DNA of 64,000 nt from Proteles cristata cristata (GCA_017311185.1 JAESUZ010003519.1:164467-228466), one strand, 5' to 3'; numbered from the stretch's first letter, positions 11,815 to 24,911 are shown. Notes: a model not told the origin generated them from the sequence alone. Translations and numbers: made by a program.

Positions 11815-12430
11815 CATTTTAAAATAGACTTTATTTTTCAGAAAACTTTTGGATTCACAGCAAAATTGAGTAGAAGTACAGAAATTTCCTATATACCTCC
11901 CACCTCCCTCACTATCAACATGTAGTACCACAGTGGTACATTTGTTGCAACTGAGGACCTACATTGACTCATCATTATCACCCAGAGTCCATTGTTTACA
12001 TTAGGGTTCACTATTGGTGGTGTACATTTTGTGGGTTTAGACAAATGTATAATGACATATAGTCATCATTATAGTATCATGCATGTGGTTTCACCACCCT
12101 AAAAATCCTGTCTGCTCTGCCTGCTCACATTCCATCTTTCCTAATCCCTGGCCACCACTAATCCTTTTACTGCCCTATAGTTTTACCTTTTCCAAAAGGT
12201 AATCATATAGTAAATAGCCTTTTTTAGTTTTTTTCCCCTCTTAGTAATATGCATTTAAGTTTTCACGAAGTCTTTTCATGGCTTAATTGCTCATTTTTTT
12301 AGGTGCTAAATGATACTCCATTTTCTGAATGTACTACAGTTTATTTATCCATTCACCTATTGATGGGCATCTTGGATGCTTCCAAATTTTGGAAATTATG
12401 AATAAAGCTGCTATAAACATCCTTGTGCAG
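11815..12430 (-). repeat. L1M (old LINE-1) 3' end
   Basis: The + strand reads the complement of an old L1 3' end: 'ttttaaaatagactttattt', 'cacagcaaaattgag', 'ctggccaccactaatcc', 'ttatttatccattcacc' and 'gaataaagctgctataaaca', in that order. It is heavily substituted. The same element appears to continue at about 13125-13985, beyond younger inserted sequence. Confidence 0.75.
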
Positions 12431-12960
12431 TTTTTTTTAATGGGCATTCAATTATTTAATTGATGAAACACGTAAGGAAGTTTTTGTTTAAAGGATTGAG
12501 GAAAAAGTTGTCTGTATAAAATCATACAAATCTTAACTGTTTTCCTGTTTGTCCAACAAAGATATGAAGGATGTATCTAACAGACATGATATATAGTGAG
12601 AGCCTAGCAAGTGGTAGAGTCTATTTATAAGTGCTAGCCATTTTATGTCCCTATAACCCAGATTCAGTACCAAATCCTTGAAATAATTTAAAAATTAAAG
12701 CACATTATGGGAAGTGAATTTTAAGTTTTAAAAGTTGAATTCATGAGATATTAATAAAAGACAATAAAAGTATAATACACAAATCTGGAATTTAATGCAA
12801 AGAAACAAACAGTACTGCACTGAAATTCTGGGGAGTTTATGTCAAGAAATGTTTTGTTTTTTTATTTTACTACAAAAGAAAAAAAAGAATGCTGTGTGAG
12901 AATAAAGGGACCAATCTAAGAAGCCATGTAGTTGTGCTATTACTAGTAAGTAATTAGTAA
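12431..12960. other. unrecognised sequence between L1M pieces
   Basis: AT-rich, with no family recognised. It lies between two collinear pieces of the same old L1, so it may be an insertion or a scrambled part of that L1. Confidence 0.35.
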
Positions 12961-13098
12961 CAGTTTGTTTTGTTTTAAATAGGCCTCATGCCCAACGTGG
13001 AGCCCAGGTTGAGGCTTGAACTTATGACCCTGAGATCAAGACCTGAGCTGAGATCCAGAGTCTGATACTCAACCGCCTGAGCTACCCAGGCACCCCAC
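12961..13098 (-). repeat. partial, older SINEC
   Basis: 'Gagatcaagacctgagctga' and 'cgcctgagctacccaggcacccc' mark the tRNA-related head in minus orientation. The GA-rich body and A tail are missing. The 3' part differs from SINEC_Fc and looks like an older carnivore subfamily. A (TTG)n run of about 24 bp follows directly (from about 13099). Confidence 0.75.
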
Positions 13099-13124
13099 AT
13101 TGTTGTTGTTGTTGTTGTTGTTTT

Positions 13125-13985
13125 AATATACAGTTCTCTAATATCATTTGATGTCAAGCCCCTTTTCATATGCTTATTTGCTAGCAGCATATCTTCTTTG
13201 GCATGGTGTTTGTTTAGGTCTTCAACCCATTTTAAAAATCAGATCATTTTCTTATTGGTAAGTTTTAAGATTTCCCTGTATATTTTAGATAGCAGTCCCT
13301 TATCATATAGATCTGTTTTTTGTAAACATTTTTCTCCCAGTCTGTGGCATGTCTTTTTATTCTCTTGACCATGTCTTCTGCAAAGCAGAAGTTTTTAATG
13401 AAGTTCAGCTTATCAAATTTTTCTTTCATGATTCTAAAAAGTCATCATACACAAGGTAATCTAGATGTTCTTCTGTGTTACCTTCTAGTATTTTATAGTT
13501 TTCTGTTACAGTTAGGTTTCTGATCTATTTTGAGTTAATTTTGTGAAGGGTATAGGGTCTGTGTCTAGATTCACTTTTTTCTTTGCTTATGGACATCTAG
13601 TTGTTCCAGCACCATTTGTTGAAAAGACTATCTTTTCTCCATTATATTGCCTTTGTTCTTTTGTCAAGGATCAGCTGACTATATTTATGTGGGTCTATTT
13701 CTGGGCTCTCTATTCTGTTCTGTTGATCTATGTGTCTGTTCTTTCACCAATACCAGAGTGTCTTGATTACTGTAGCTGTATAGAAAGTTCTGAAGTTGGG
13801 TAGTGTGAGTCTTCCAACCTTCTTATTTTCCTTCAACATTGCGTTGGGTGTTCTAGGTCTTCTGCCTTTTCATATAAACTTTATAATTTCTGTTGGTATC
13901 CAAAAAATAACTTGTTGGGATTTTGACTGGATCTATAGATGAGAGTTAGGAAGAATTGACTTCTTGGCAATATTGATCCTGATTA
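13125..13985 (-). repeat. L1M fragment (ORF2 region)
   Basis: On the + strand 'cttttcatatgcttatttgc', 'cttcaacccattttaaaaat', 'tctcccagtctgtggcatgt', 'gttccagcaccatttgttga' and 'ggtctatttctgggctctct' follow each other as in inverted old L1 ORF2. Stops are frequent. It continues the L1M at 11815-12430. Confidence 0.8.
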
Positions 13986-14044
13986 TTTTTTCAGTTCAGA
14001 TTTGTTCAGCCATGCACAATCTTATCTATACCATATGATAACAA

Positions 14045-14175
14045 AACTTCAGAAACTAAGGTTCAGGGAGGCTGGGTAATTACTTCAACGTCACCAGGTG
14101 GGAAATGATAGAGACAGGATTTGAGTGCAGATCTGCCAGACCCAGAGTCCTTGCTCTAAGACATTTTCCATGGTA
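14045..14175 (-). repeat. MIR (reverse orientation)
   Basis: 'Cagaaactaaggttcaggga' through 'ggtaattacttcaacgtcac' to 'tgcagatctgccagacccag' follows the reverse complement of MIR. Diverged. Confidence 0.6.
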
Positions 14176-14189
14176 GTATCATGGAGTGA

Positions 14190-14430
14190 TTCAGGAAGCA
14201 AGCTCTGGTGTCAATATAGCAGGATTTAAACCTTGGCTCTGGCACTTGCTGGGTGTATGACCTGGCATGAAATCTCTCTTGCTTCATATTTCTCATTTAT
14301 CAAGTAGAGTGATAATACTAGTACCTGCTTCATAGAGTTGTTGAGGATTAATGGAATTGGTCATGGGCAGTGATATGAACAGTGCCTGGAACTTAGTAAG
14401 AGCTTAATGAGTTTTAACCATTGCCAGTAT
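14190..14430 (+). repeat. near-complete MIR
   Basis: 'Aggatttaaaccttggctct', 'ctgggtgtatgacc', 'tttctcatttatcaagtag', 'ttgttgaggattaatg' and 'acagtgcctggaacttagta' appear in consensus MIR order over 230 bp. It is one of the clearest old repeats in the window. Confidence 0.75.
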
Positions 14431-15430
14431 AACCACTCCCTGTTGGTCATAATGCTCTTTGGAGCCTGAGTATTGACATTCAGGCAATGCAATTTAAATA
14501 TTGTAGAAAGGGCAGTGACCACCTGGCATTTCTGGAAGAATGCCTACTCACTCACTGGTACAAAGAGAGCTTTGAAACTGGTAGGAGTGAACCCATGGGA
14601 TAGTGCAACATCTTTTAGTCCAAAGTTTGATAAAAGACTTAAAATGAAGATATATCTGCAAAAGACAAATCTTGCCTTAAAATTTTTCTAAGGTAGAGAT
14701 GATTGATACAGCAGATATTTTCCTCAGCACCAAAAGATTGTGTATCAGAACTTGGAATCAGGGGCAGAATAGAAAGGGAAAAGAATGCCAAAATTGGAAA
14801 CCAGAGACACTAAAGGCAATCTTCATTACTAAATATATAAAAGAAACATCATTAACAAAACCAAGTCTATTCTAGATCTAGACCAGTGTCTCTTAAACCT
14901 TTTCTTATTGCTCATGTGTTTAAAGAGAAAACTAAATTAAATCTCAATTAATGAATTAGTTGAATTAAAACTAAAATAACTTTGATTTCTCCCTAATAGG
15001 AGAAGTCAAAACTCAAGTACTAAGAAATGATATTTTGTTACAAATATTATCATCATAAATATTATTCCAAACTATTAAATATTTAAAGATATTTTTCACA
15101 CCCGGTTTCTGTGCCAAGAACCAGTTATTGTCCCCTTGGGAGTGATAAAGCCTTTGTTGAAAAGGTATAATCTATACTATAGTTGCCTCAGTCTCTCACA
15201 TGAATTACTATGATAGGCTCATAACTTGGCCTGATGATTTTAAACTTTTTAAATTGATCTACAGATGAAAGGACTTTTGATGGAGGTTTATTTTTGGTTT
15301 GAGACTGGTTGGAGATGATGAATTTTGGGATTCTCCTTAACATTTCCTTGCTGCATATTTTCAGTTGCATCTAATACTTGAATTGAGTCTGATGGCCATT
15401 AGTATGTCATAAGATTATGTCTAAATTCTG
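14431..15430. other. unrecognised non-coding stretch
   Basis: AT-rich in the middle (14930-15080). A 72-codon + frame at 14473-14691 has no recognisable motif. No gene call is made. Confidence 0.4.
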
Positions 15431-15727
15431 TAGCATCTCATTTTAGGCCTCTGTCACGGACCACTTGATGGTCTGGTCTCTTAGGACCCATCTATAATAG
15501 CCAAGCCCATCACTTTGCTTTGCTCTGCATCTCAGGTACCATTCCTGTCTCCAAGATTTCTTTTTAGTGCTTTTCTATCTATTCATAAAGCCCTCTGTAT
15601 ATCTTTTCAGTCAACACAGATACCATTCTTCTTTTAACAACCAGTGTGACCCACCCTATATTCTCCTTTTATTTCTCAAGAGATCATTTACTCTTAGTCT
15701 GTGTCACACAAACCTGCCCTTGGCAAG

Positions 15728-15729
<2 letters not shown>

Positions 15730-15777
<48 letters not shown>
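15730..15777. repeat. (TG)24 microsatellite
   Basis: An uninterrupted TG/CA dinucleotide tract of about 48 bp, likely length-variable between individuals. Confidence 0.97.
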
Positions 15778-15779
<2 letters not shown>

Positions 15780-15843
15780 TTGCTTGGTTTCCTTCTAGTT
15801 CACATGGGTACTGTTGTTTTACAACTAGACTATAAATTCTTTA

Positions 15844-16061
15844 AAAAAATTTTTTTTAATGTTTATTTATTTTTGAGGGAGAGAGTGCGCATAAGCACAA
15901 ATAGGGGAGGGGCAGAGAGAGAGGGAAACACAGAATCTGAAATAGGCTCCAGGCTCTGAGGTGTCAGCACAGAGCCTGACGTGGGGCTTGAACCTACAAA
16001 CCATGAGATCATGACCTGAGCCGAAGTTGAATGCTTAACTGACTGAGCTACCCAGGCACCC
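15844..16061 (-). repeat. SINEC_Fc with 19-bp target duplication
   Basis: A full minus-strand SINE. 'ctagactataaattcttta' is present at 15825-15843 and 16062-16080 without mismatch. It inserted into the L2 described above. Confidence 0.95.
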
Positions 16062-16165
16062 CTAGACTATAAATTCTTTATTGAAAGGGACAGTTCTTTC
16101 TCTCTTCTGCAGGAATTCTAAGACCTGTACTGAGTACACAGAAGACGCTCAGGAAATACTTCTAA

Positions 16166-17285
16166 TCTTAAAAATTCTGGTATCTTGAGTAAATCATTCA
16201 TGTTAGACGTCATCAAGGAAGCCTCAGATTCATATTCTGTTGCCATATGTAAGCTGCACGTTGCAGATTGGACTAGTTTAGTATCTCTCAGACATTGGAT
16301 TCAATGTGCCAGTAGAATCTTTAAGAACATATTTTGGAGCATAGAGTAGAATTGTTAGCTTTTTTACTTTGTCAGCTATAGACAAAGTACTAGGAACTAT
16401 CTCATATAGTTACATCATTTCATAAAAGAAAGGACATTATACATCAGAGAAATAGAAATAACATATCTCAAATTATATAGTCATTTAAATTAAATAAATT
16501 TAATTGTATTTTCCTTATTGTGTCTAATTTTCCTACACATGGGTGAAAACTGGTATATACTAACGAGGGTGCACTGATCAGATCCATCCTTCTCTTGTTT
16601 GGGCCTTTTTAATATCTCTTTATAACTAATTCTGGAAATGGCTCAAGGGCCCTAAATATAATTTAAAAATCCACTACAGTGGCAAAAAATTATTTAATAA
16701 TTAAGAGTCATCATTCTGATCACATTACTGCATATAGTTGAGAGTTGAGTAAGAGAATGTCCTCTAGTGCAAGTATTAAATTGACTTTTGGATCACCTGT
16801 GTCATAACTTCATCTATAACTTAATTGTGGCCTTCTTTTTTTTTTATCTAAAGGCTTTTATAAAACAATTATATAATGAATGCAATATTTGTAGCAGTTG
16901 ACATTTTGTTCAAAAATTTAATTTATGAAAATTGAATATACCCAGAAGAGTTAGATGGAAGCAGGTATTTGTCTGTATTTCTGTACCTTTAGTAGAGGGA
17001 TTCTAGAGGAGCGAGTGTCTTGGAGAACGTGGAAGCCAAAGGAAGAGTACGTGGTAAGCTTGTGCCCAATGACAGGACATCAGCTCTGATGTCCTTTAGG
17101 GAAAGACAATGTTTATAAAGTTACCACAGAAATTTCATATATCAATTCTGGCCAGCAAGGCAAAGAAAGCAGGAGTTAGAAGCTGTGGTCTGCTGTCTTC
17201 CCACTTTGCTTTCTGGAGCCTGCCGTGGTCTCTGGGATTCTAAGTTATATTTGTTTGTGAAATGCATGATACCTCTCATAGACAG

Positions 17286-17286
<1 letters not shown>
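16166..17286. other. unrecognised non-coding stretch
   Basis: AT-rich, with no reading frame of note and no repeat that I can name. Confidence 0.4.

Positions 17287-17318
<32 letters not shown>
17287..17318. repeat. (TG)16 microsatellite
   Basis: A perfect TG tract of about 32 bp. Confidence 0.95.
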
Positions 17319-17320
<2 letters not shown>

Positions 17321-18564
17321 GTTTTTATACTCTGCATGTAAGAATTTCATGCACAAGATATTTTTTTCTCTTCTAGGTGGATTGTGTGTGATCAAAACAT
17401 CATAGATAATATTCTCTTTGTATGAGGCCATTTTAAAGTTCTGTGCAATTTTGTGGGTATCCCAGAAGTTCAGTTCCATCTCCCCAACTTAGAGGCCTTT
17501 CTGTCCTGGGGAATTTTACTGAATAAACGAATTGACTCTCAGCTATGTGGACTGCTTGTCACCTTTCATGTTACTTAGGTGTGAGTTATATAGAAATATT
17601 TGTGCATTACTGTATATAACCTTAAGATGAATTCTGTATTTATTACTTCCCTGTTTCTGAACATTTTAATGTGAACATTTTTTGTGGCAAAATCTGTTGT
17701 AGTAGGTTTTTATTTTTTGCTAATCTTCTGCAAGATTTGTCTATGTGTTTTTGTTTGTTCCAAATGAAGAAGACACACTGAATGTTTGATTTCTGTTCTA
17801 TCTTGCTGCCAAAAGTCTATTATTTAACAGGCAGAAAGGCATTGTTTGAGGGGTTTACAAAAATAGCCAGCATAAGACAGAAAGTTATGGCAGATTGGGA
17901 GAGACTCACCAAGTGGGTGTGCCATCATGATATGCATTTGAGAGGTAAGGGAGTAAATAAAGAGAGGCACTCTGTGAAGGGCATATTGGGAGAGACCAGC
18001 ACTTTTATTCCAGGTTGTGGAAATGGTCAACTGGAAGAGGTTAGAGGTCAACTATCCAGAAACTCCTTCAGGCATTTTGAGTGTTTTTGAGGAAGAATAC
18101 AATATTGAGGTAGAAATGTGTTTCAGTTCAAATTCTTTGCTTCCCCTTATTATCTAGGATTAACTTCTCTGTGACTTAGTTTTCTTACCTATAAAAATGG
18201 AGCTAGGGAAAGTCTTTTCTGTCATTCAGGGGTGTAGGCTGACAGAGGTTCTGCTGTCACAAACATGTGGTCTTCAACCTTGTGTGACTACCTCATCCAG
18301 TTAACTGGAAGAGGAGGAGCACAGAAGATTTCATGGGAGAGACTTGGAAATGGCTGTTACTACTTACACGCACCCTCTGTTGGCCAAATCTCACTGCAAG
18401 GACGGCTGCAAAGTGGGGATTAGCTGTGTGCTCATGGAGATGAAAAAAACAACATGGATTTTGATAAAGATTCAGCAGTCTGATACCAAATGTATTAGCA
18501 CTTAACAGAATGTTTTTGTTACTATGACCTCTCAGCTTAGTGTACTCTGTTTGCCCAGAAAACA
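17319..18564. other. unrecognised stretch with a weak MIR-like patch
   Basis: 'Cttctctgtgacttagttttcttacc' near 18165 resembles the MIR core, but it is too short to call alone. The + frame at 17782-18090 (102 codons) and the overlapping minus frame carry no known domain, and neither has coding-like support. Confidence 0.35.
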
Positions 18565-18665
18565 TTCATTTATTTACTTGTTTATTCATGTCACAGATGT
18601 TTATTAAGATCTACTATGTGCCATTCATTATGCCTGGTTCTGGTCACCAAAATGGAGATAACTGA
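18565..18665 (-). repeat. L2 3'-end fragment
   Basis: 'Atgtttattaagatctactatgtgcc' followed by 'attatgcctggttctgg' matches the reverse complement of the L2 terminus. Confidence 0.5.
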
Positions 18666-19886
18666 TCATTTATTTATTTAATTTTTTTTGGTAGCAAAGG
18701 AGAAAAATTCCAAAATTTCAAAACATATATGTGTTATGTTGTATCATAATCTATAATTGAAAGCAGAAGTCAAGGAAAGCCCTCATTTCTTTTGCATCAG
18801 TCTTCTACATCTTCCAGATCTCCTTTCTGACTTGGCACAGTTCTGACTGAACACATAGTAAGCATTCAAATATATTTGTTGATTAACAGTGTATTTATTA
18901 GGAACAAGTGTGCCTGAAAACCATTAATAAATATGAGTCACTCTATCCCCTATGTTCCCTGATAGGATTTGAATTCTAAGAGAATATTTTGGTTTTTATT
19001 AGAGATTTTGGCTAAATTCATTGACCATTTCATTTAGTATTGTGTAGACAGGACTTTTAGTGCTTGGGGTAATAGATCTTATGGGACCAATTTAGTTTTA
19101 TTCAGAAAAGCAATTTCCCTCCTCAGAATGAGATCTGATTTTCATTAGATGGGTTTTCTACAAGATTATTTAGTGAAAGTAATGTCCAGAAGCTTCTAAT
19201 TCAATTCAAATTTAGCTCCTTCTCATCCACATGCATCCCTACAGTGCCTGAATCTGGAAACAGCCTGGAATTCCATTTGGGAAGCTACCATTAACACAAC
19301 TGTGGCCAAAAGCTTAGCTCTCTATGGAAGACAAATGAAAGGATACTTAAGCATGACTTTCTCAGAAGAATAAATTGAAGATTAATATTGGATTCCAACT
19401 GAAGTTGGCCAGTGACTATTCTTTGCGCCATGCTTTCTCAAATAGCATAATCCTTGGGTGAATCTCAGAAATAAAAGGGATAAAGGAAAGAACTAGACCA
19501 GCTCAGGTGGGGAGTGGTGCAAATTGCATGGGAAATATGCTGAACTACCTAAAGTGTATTTTAATTAGCCACAGTGGAGCCAGCACTAAATTAACTATGC
19601 TTTGGACTCAAGACACCTTGAAGCAGCTAGAGAGATTTGGAGGGATGAATAGCTTTAGTTTTGTCCAAAGAAAATTATTTTATAACACATCTGTTGGTGG
19701 TTAGCAGATCTTCAACCAACATGTATGAAAGACTGAAAATATTGTATATTTAAGGGATATAACTTTGAATTCTCTGCTTTTTCATGAATTCAGTGATAGA
19801 AAGGAAAACTTATTAGAAGTTGGGCTTCCAGAGTTATGAGAACTTATAGAACTATTCTAAGAAAAAAATTACATCAACAAAAGGGA
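18666..19886. other. unrecognised non-coding stretch
   Basis: No frame over 65 codons and no repeat identified. Confidence 0.4.
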
Positions 19887-20090
19887 GAGGGCACCTGGAT
19901 GGCTCAGTCGGTTAAGTGTCTAGCTTTGGCTTAGGTTATGGTCTTTCAGTTCTTGAGTTAGAGCCCCCATTGGGCTCTGTGCTAACAGTGTAGAAACTGC
20001 TTGGGATTCTCTCTCTCCTGATCTCTCTGTCCCTCCCTTTCTGTCTCTCTCCCTTAAAATAAATAAATAAACTTTAAAAAAAAAACATTC
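19887..20090 (+). repeat. SINEC_Fc, diverged
   Basis: 'Gcacctggatggctcagtcg' head, decayed B box, CT-rich block and aataaataaata tail. The 'catcaacaaaa' left flank only weakly matches the right flank. Confidence 0.88.
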
Positions 20091-20504
20091 TATCAACCTT
20101 AATAGCACCTGGAGGAAACCCAGCAACCTAAGGACACTTTAAATCTCCCCTCAGCCTAGGCACTGTGTCAGCAAAAAAATATGCTTGTAAGAGCTGTGCG
20201 GTCAAATTGTTGATCTTTGTTGGCTCTCAATTCTGTATTGTACACTTTCTCTTCTCATTTGGGTAATTATCTTCTAAGAAGATCTTTCAGGAGACTGGAG
20301 CTGGGGAGAAGGTTGTGTATGGACTGGGAGTGGGAGCAAATGCAACTCAGAATGTCTTCCCTGGAAAGCCTGGTTGTTAGAGCAAAGAAGAATCTAGAAG
20401 TGGTTTTCATAACTGCTGTGGCTGATGCCTCCAATTACCCTGTAAACCATGTTGATATTTCTTGTCTTGCAGTTGGGGGTTTTGGGCATTGGAAGGTCTC
20501 TGGA
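20091..20504. other. unrecognised non-coding stretch
   Basis: A 98-codon + frame (20217-20513) lies here. It has no domain or signal peptide, and no splice context that I can defend. Confidence 0.35.
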
Positions 20505-20695
20505 AGAGATTAAGTGGTTCTCAGTGCTGGGTGTATGTTTGAATCTTTTGAAGAGCTTTTATGAAATTATAAAGGTGCCAAGGCTCATTCCTAGATATTT
20601 CATTTAATTGATTTGGGCCTCCCCAGGTATATTTTAAAATAGTCCTCAGGTGATTGCTGTGCAGTCAGCATTGAAAATCACAGAGACAGAGGAAA
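20505..20695 (+). repeat. MER5A-like hAT-Charlie relic
   Basis: 'Agtggttctcagtgctgggtg', then 'cctagatatttcatttaattg', 'cctcaggtgattgctgtgcag' and a terminal 'cattgaaaatcaca' follow the order of the ~190-bp nonautonomous MER5A transposon. The terminal inverted repeats are largely decayed. Confidence 0.55.
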
Positions 20696-22802
20696 CTTTA
20701 TATTTACCAAGGCCCCAGAGGACAGTCACATGCTAGATAAGTTGCTTTCTTCCATAGTCACTTGCAATGTGTCTTTTTCAAACCGCCATTAAGTTTTTCT
20801 GCTCTTCTCACTGACTCTTCTATTAATAGACATTTTTAGAATAGACATAGCATTGTTCTTTAACATTGGATACTAATCAAGGGTGGTTCCCACTTTTTCA
20901 GTTGATCTACATTGGTTGTAATATGCTACTTTAACTGCCACAATCACTTGGAGTAAACCATACCCATGACTGATTAGGGCCAGGTTAATTTATCTTTGAT
21001 GCTTTGAATTATTTTATAGTTTAGTTGGTTTGCTGACAGCCAGTGATGTGAAATAAAATTTGGTGTGTATCATACAGAATGTATAATAGTAAAATTTGGC
21101 ATAAGAAGTTCAGTGATTCTACACTGAAAATATCCAGACACATCTCTACCTAAACCTTTCCTAGTCAACACTCCCATTTTTTAGGCTAAACATGCCTGTT
21201 TGTATGATACAGTTTATGCAAGCCATATTTTGTGAATGAAGTTGGAATGGGTTTCTGCGCAGTGCTAAACTGGCTTATTGATCTAACCTTACATATTTGC
21301 CGTAAGTTATAGTCTTAGTTTATAGTGCCATAGTCTCAGTTCCATATAGACTAAGTAGTCTTGGTTCCCTACAGGGTAGAGCCACATCTTTGCTGAATTT
21401 GAAGTTATGGAAACATTCTCAAGAAAATCCAGTTGTAAACATCAATAATCACCAATAGGTTGAATAGACTGGGAATCTATTATTTGTTTTGTTAAAGAGA
21501 TTATTATAGGCTTTCCTTAGGGATTCAGTTTACTTAGATTTTAAGGCAGGGCACACTTACATAGAAGAGTATGATAGCTTATTGATTCCATTCTTCAAGG
21601 AGCACCCATATAGGCTTCCATGAGAAACTTCAGTATCGTTTTACATAAAACAACAAAGCTTGTAAGGGCATTAATCATGATTAGTAGGTGAAATTCTTGG
21701 CTAGTTTGTATCCTTCCAAAGACAACAGACCTGGGGAAGCTGGGGATGGCAGAAAGAAAACCTAGAGGAGTGGAGAACATCAGATAGCACTAGACTGGGA
21801 ATGGAGGAGATAAACTGGGGTTGGTCTCTCACTTGCTCCATCTGTTAAATGACTTGGTGGAGCTTTTTTATGCCTCACTTTCTTTTCTAGTCCTAACAAT
21901 CTAAGTTTTGGTTCACCACCATGTTTTACATCTTTGTTTTTGAATGTCAGGTCATTGCTTCATCATGATTAGAACCAGCATTGATATGGTCTTAAGTGCT
22001 GATGGCATGCAGGGTGTGCTTCTCATCTTCTTTATTTAAAGGCATGATGGTCTTTAAAAGATTATTAATTTTTGTGTTTTTAATAAATGCATGCTCTTGC
22101 AATCTTCTCAGGACACCTTAGGAGGGGGCTAGTCATTGAGTGCCTTAGAGAAGGACTGTGGGTCAGGGGAATTTTAAAGAGATGAGAGAATCAGTAAGAC
22201 GTTACGTAAGTGGGGAAGTATATGAAAGAACAAGGAAACGTGTCAAGGGGGATAGGAGTGGGAGATATTTTATTTAAGTTTCTTTCCTTGTCTCTGTTTG
22301 CTGTTGAAATTCATGCAGGTGCCAAATCGATATTATTATTTTTTAGAACAAGCTCATAAATTGTCATGATTACTTTGAAGGTTTCCCCAACCACTTGAAA
22401 ATAAAGATTACTGAGAACAAATCCCCTAGAAGTTAGTCTACCTGAGTATAGCTATGCCAACTATTCAGGCTATAACTCTGGGCTGATGTCAGATTGGTGA
22501 TCAGAGCATGAGCAATGATTTCTGTTTTTCCTAATCTCTTACTGGCTCTCCTGGGGATTACCAAAGCCAAACTGAGGCGCTCTTAGGAGATGTGGCTGCA
22601 GAGCTGGCCTGAAAAAGGAATCCTATGAAGTTTCCGTGGGTTTTGTTATCTCCACATTCAGGATGAGACCCGGCTCTCCATAAAGCAGCAGGTAAGAAAG
22701 GAATTCAGCTAGAAACATGAACAGGACCGGCAACCCCATCACTGAGAGAGCAGGTCTGGGACATTGTTGTCTGAAGTTCTATTAGCATTGACTAAAAAAT
22801 GT
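20696..22802. other. unrecognised non-coding stretch
   Basis: About 2.1 kb with only short frames and no named repeat. No gene or regulatory element can be supported by eye. Confidence 0.4.
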
Positions 22803-22803
22803 T

Positions 22804-23012
22804 CAGGCTCCTAGGTGGCTCAGTCAGTTAAGCATCTAACTCTTGATATTGGCTCAGGTCATGATCTCGCAGTTCGTGGGATTGAACCCTGCATCAGGCT
22901 CTCTGCTGATAGCACAGAGCCTGCTTGGGATTCTCTGTCTCTGTTTCTCTGCTCCTCCCCTGCTCATGTGCATGTATGCATGCTATCTCTCTCTCAAAAT
23001 AAATAAATAAAC
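22804..23012 (+). repeat. SINEC_Fc
   Basis: 'Ggctcctaggtggctcagtc' head, B-box region 'gttcgtgggattgaaccc', CT-rich block and aaaataaataaataaact tail. No clean target duplication was seen. Confidence 0.88.
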
Positions 23013-23496
23013 TTAATGTTTTTTATAAAACTGGAAAGTGTTTTATTATGAGATAGCTTGCCCTTTAAAAATTTGTTTTTAAAAAAGATATTTTATAAAT
23101 GATTCTTTTTATCAGTTTGTTTTACTTCAACAAAACATCAAAACCACTGGATATGTTGACAGGTTGGGAGAGTTGGGACTAACTCAAGAACATTTTAATT
23201 TTTGTTTTCCACTTTTGTTCTTCCCTTTTGTTCACTGACTACTTCATTGGTCCAGACATCCTTCTCCACATGCCTCATGACTTCCCTTGGCACTGAGATC
23301 CCTCACTGTTACTCACTTCCTGGGGAGTATTACTACTCAGTGTTACTACTGAGCTTTTGATACTCTCCTTCATTATGCCTCTCACCACCTTATTAAAATG
23401 ACAGGATAATGTACTGTTTCCTCAGAGCTTGTTAGAAGAGCATCCAATAGAGCAAATTAATTCAGGATGAAGGGTTAATGAACCACAATGGTCTAA

Positions 23497-23812
23497 GCAA
23501 AGACCTACAAGCTTTTTCTTTAAAGGTCTTGGTTGTAAATATTTTAGGTTTTGTGGGCCATGTGGTCTGTGTCACAACTACTCGACTCTGCCATTTTAAG
23601 AAAGTAGTTATAGACAATACAGCATAGCTGTATTTCAACAATCCATTATTCATGGAACACTGATACATGAGTTTCATATAATTTTCATTTGCCATAGAAT
23701 ACTTTTCTTCTTTTGAATATTTGCAACAAGTTACAAATGTGAATACCATTCTTAACTCATGGACCATACAAAAATAGGCAACAAGGCTGGATTTGGCCCA
23801 TATATATGGCAC
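23497..23812. repeat. hAT-Charlie nonautonomous relic
   Basis: Contains 'ttctttaaaggtcttggttg', 'taaatattttaggttttgtg', 'cacaactactcgactctgcc' and, at the far end, 'ggctggatttggcccatata'. These are hallmarks of the abundant hAT-Charlie MITE-like family with 'ggcaaac' ends. The minus-strand frame 23462-23830 (122 codons) is a by-product of this repeat and not a gene. Confidence 0.75.
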
Positions 23813-24911
23813 TTTACATTTCTTTAACAAAAGAAATAATCAGCAATTTCAGGTGTTGTGTGTATGAAGAGTAAGTTGTCAATAGCTCTTAGTTATAGTT
23901 CAGGGCCCACTGCCCATCACTTTTGCTAACTTAAGACCAGCTGTGGAAAGAGCCCCATTTATCAAGTGCATCTGGTCAGTCCTGTATAAATAAGTTCCGT
24001 GGTTGAGTAGGTTTCATTGAATAAACAACTCATACTTCTCATTTAGGGTCTAGAGTCCAGAAGGCTCTGATTCACATGTGTGCCAATCATGGAACCCTTC
24101 TGATTTATCTTTGGAAATACTGCCAATTCTTCCCTTTTTTTGAGTCCTGCTGTCTTGTTATAACAGTAGTCCACAGTGGTCCACCATCCTTGTTTCCTTC
24201 TTCTTTAGGGTATACCAACTTTGGGAGTATGTAACAACCTTAAAAACCTCAGTGGCTTAATAAGTTTTGTCACAGTCCAGTGCAGATTGATGGGCAATGT
24301 GGTGGGATGCAGGTTGTGGGAGATACCTCTGCTCCATTCAGTTTCTTAGGGACCCAGGTTCCTTCACCTGGTGGCTTTGTCATTCTCCAAGGCCTGAAAT
24401 TATCCAACTGGTCTGCATCTGAACAGCAGACAACAGAATATATAGAAGATTTTGTGAAGAGTGCTTTAGGGGTTAGTCTGGGAGCCCAGCTGAGAATGTT
24501 GGCCAGGAGTCTCAATTCCTATCCATCAGGTCCCTCTGTGACACTGTTTGAACATGGCAGCTGGATTCCACAAGCAAATATTCCAATAAAACAGGCAGGA
24601 ATGAGAAACTGCCAGTCTTTTAGAGCCTAGGCCTGGAAAGCAGCACAATATACCTTCTGCTGTATTTTGTTGGTCATGCAGTCACAGAGATAATTCCAAA
24701 AAAGAGGAGAGTATAGAGATCTCAGCTCTTCCAATGGAAGAATTTTAGAGAATCTATACTCAATTTGAATCTACCGGAAAATTACATTGAGGGTTGAGAT
24801 GAATGAGTGCAAGAGCATGATGCTAGCACAGAAGTCCATCTCTATTCATGCCCACTGTAAACTATGGATCAGCCATTCTGGGAGCAGCTGGGAATTCAGG
24901 CTGATTGCCTA
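23813..24911. other. unclassified stretch, possibly an old repeat at 24250-24660
   Basis: The segment 'cttagggacccaggttccttcacctgg' reads like the middle of an old LTR or LINE relic that I could not name. Overlapping frames on both strands (24270-24630) have no domain. Confidence 0.35.

Larger units (their letters stand above)
15440..16165 (+). repeat. L2 LINE 3' end, interrupted by a SINE
   Basis: The L2-like order is visible on both sides of the SINE. Upstream are 'cctctgtcacggaccacttg' and the pyrimidine-rich mid-region. Downstream are 'actataaattctttattgaa', 'gggacagttc' and 'gaagacgctcaggaaatact'. Removing the SINE and one target copy joins the two halves smoothly. Confidence 0.6.

Noticed and set aside
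15730..15777. Microsatellites or clustered SINEs as a CRISPR-like array
   Set aside because: They are simple dinucleotide tracts and dispersed retroposons in a mammalian genome, without repeat-spacer structure.
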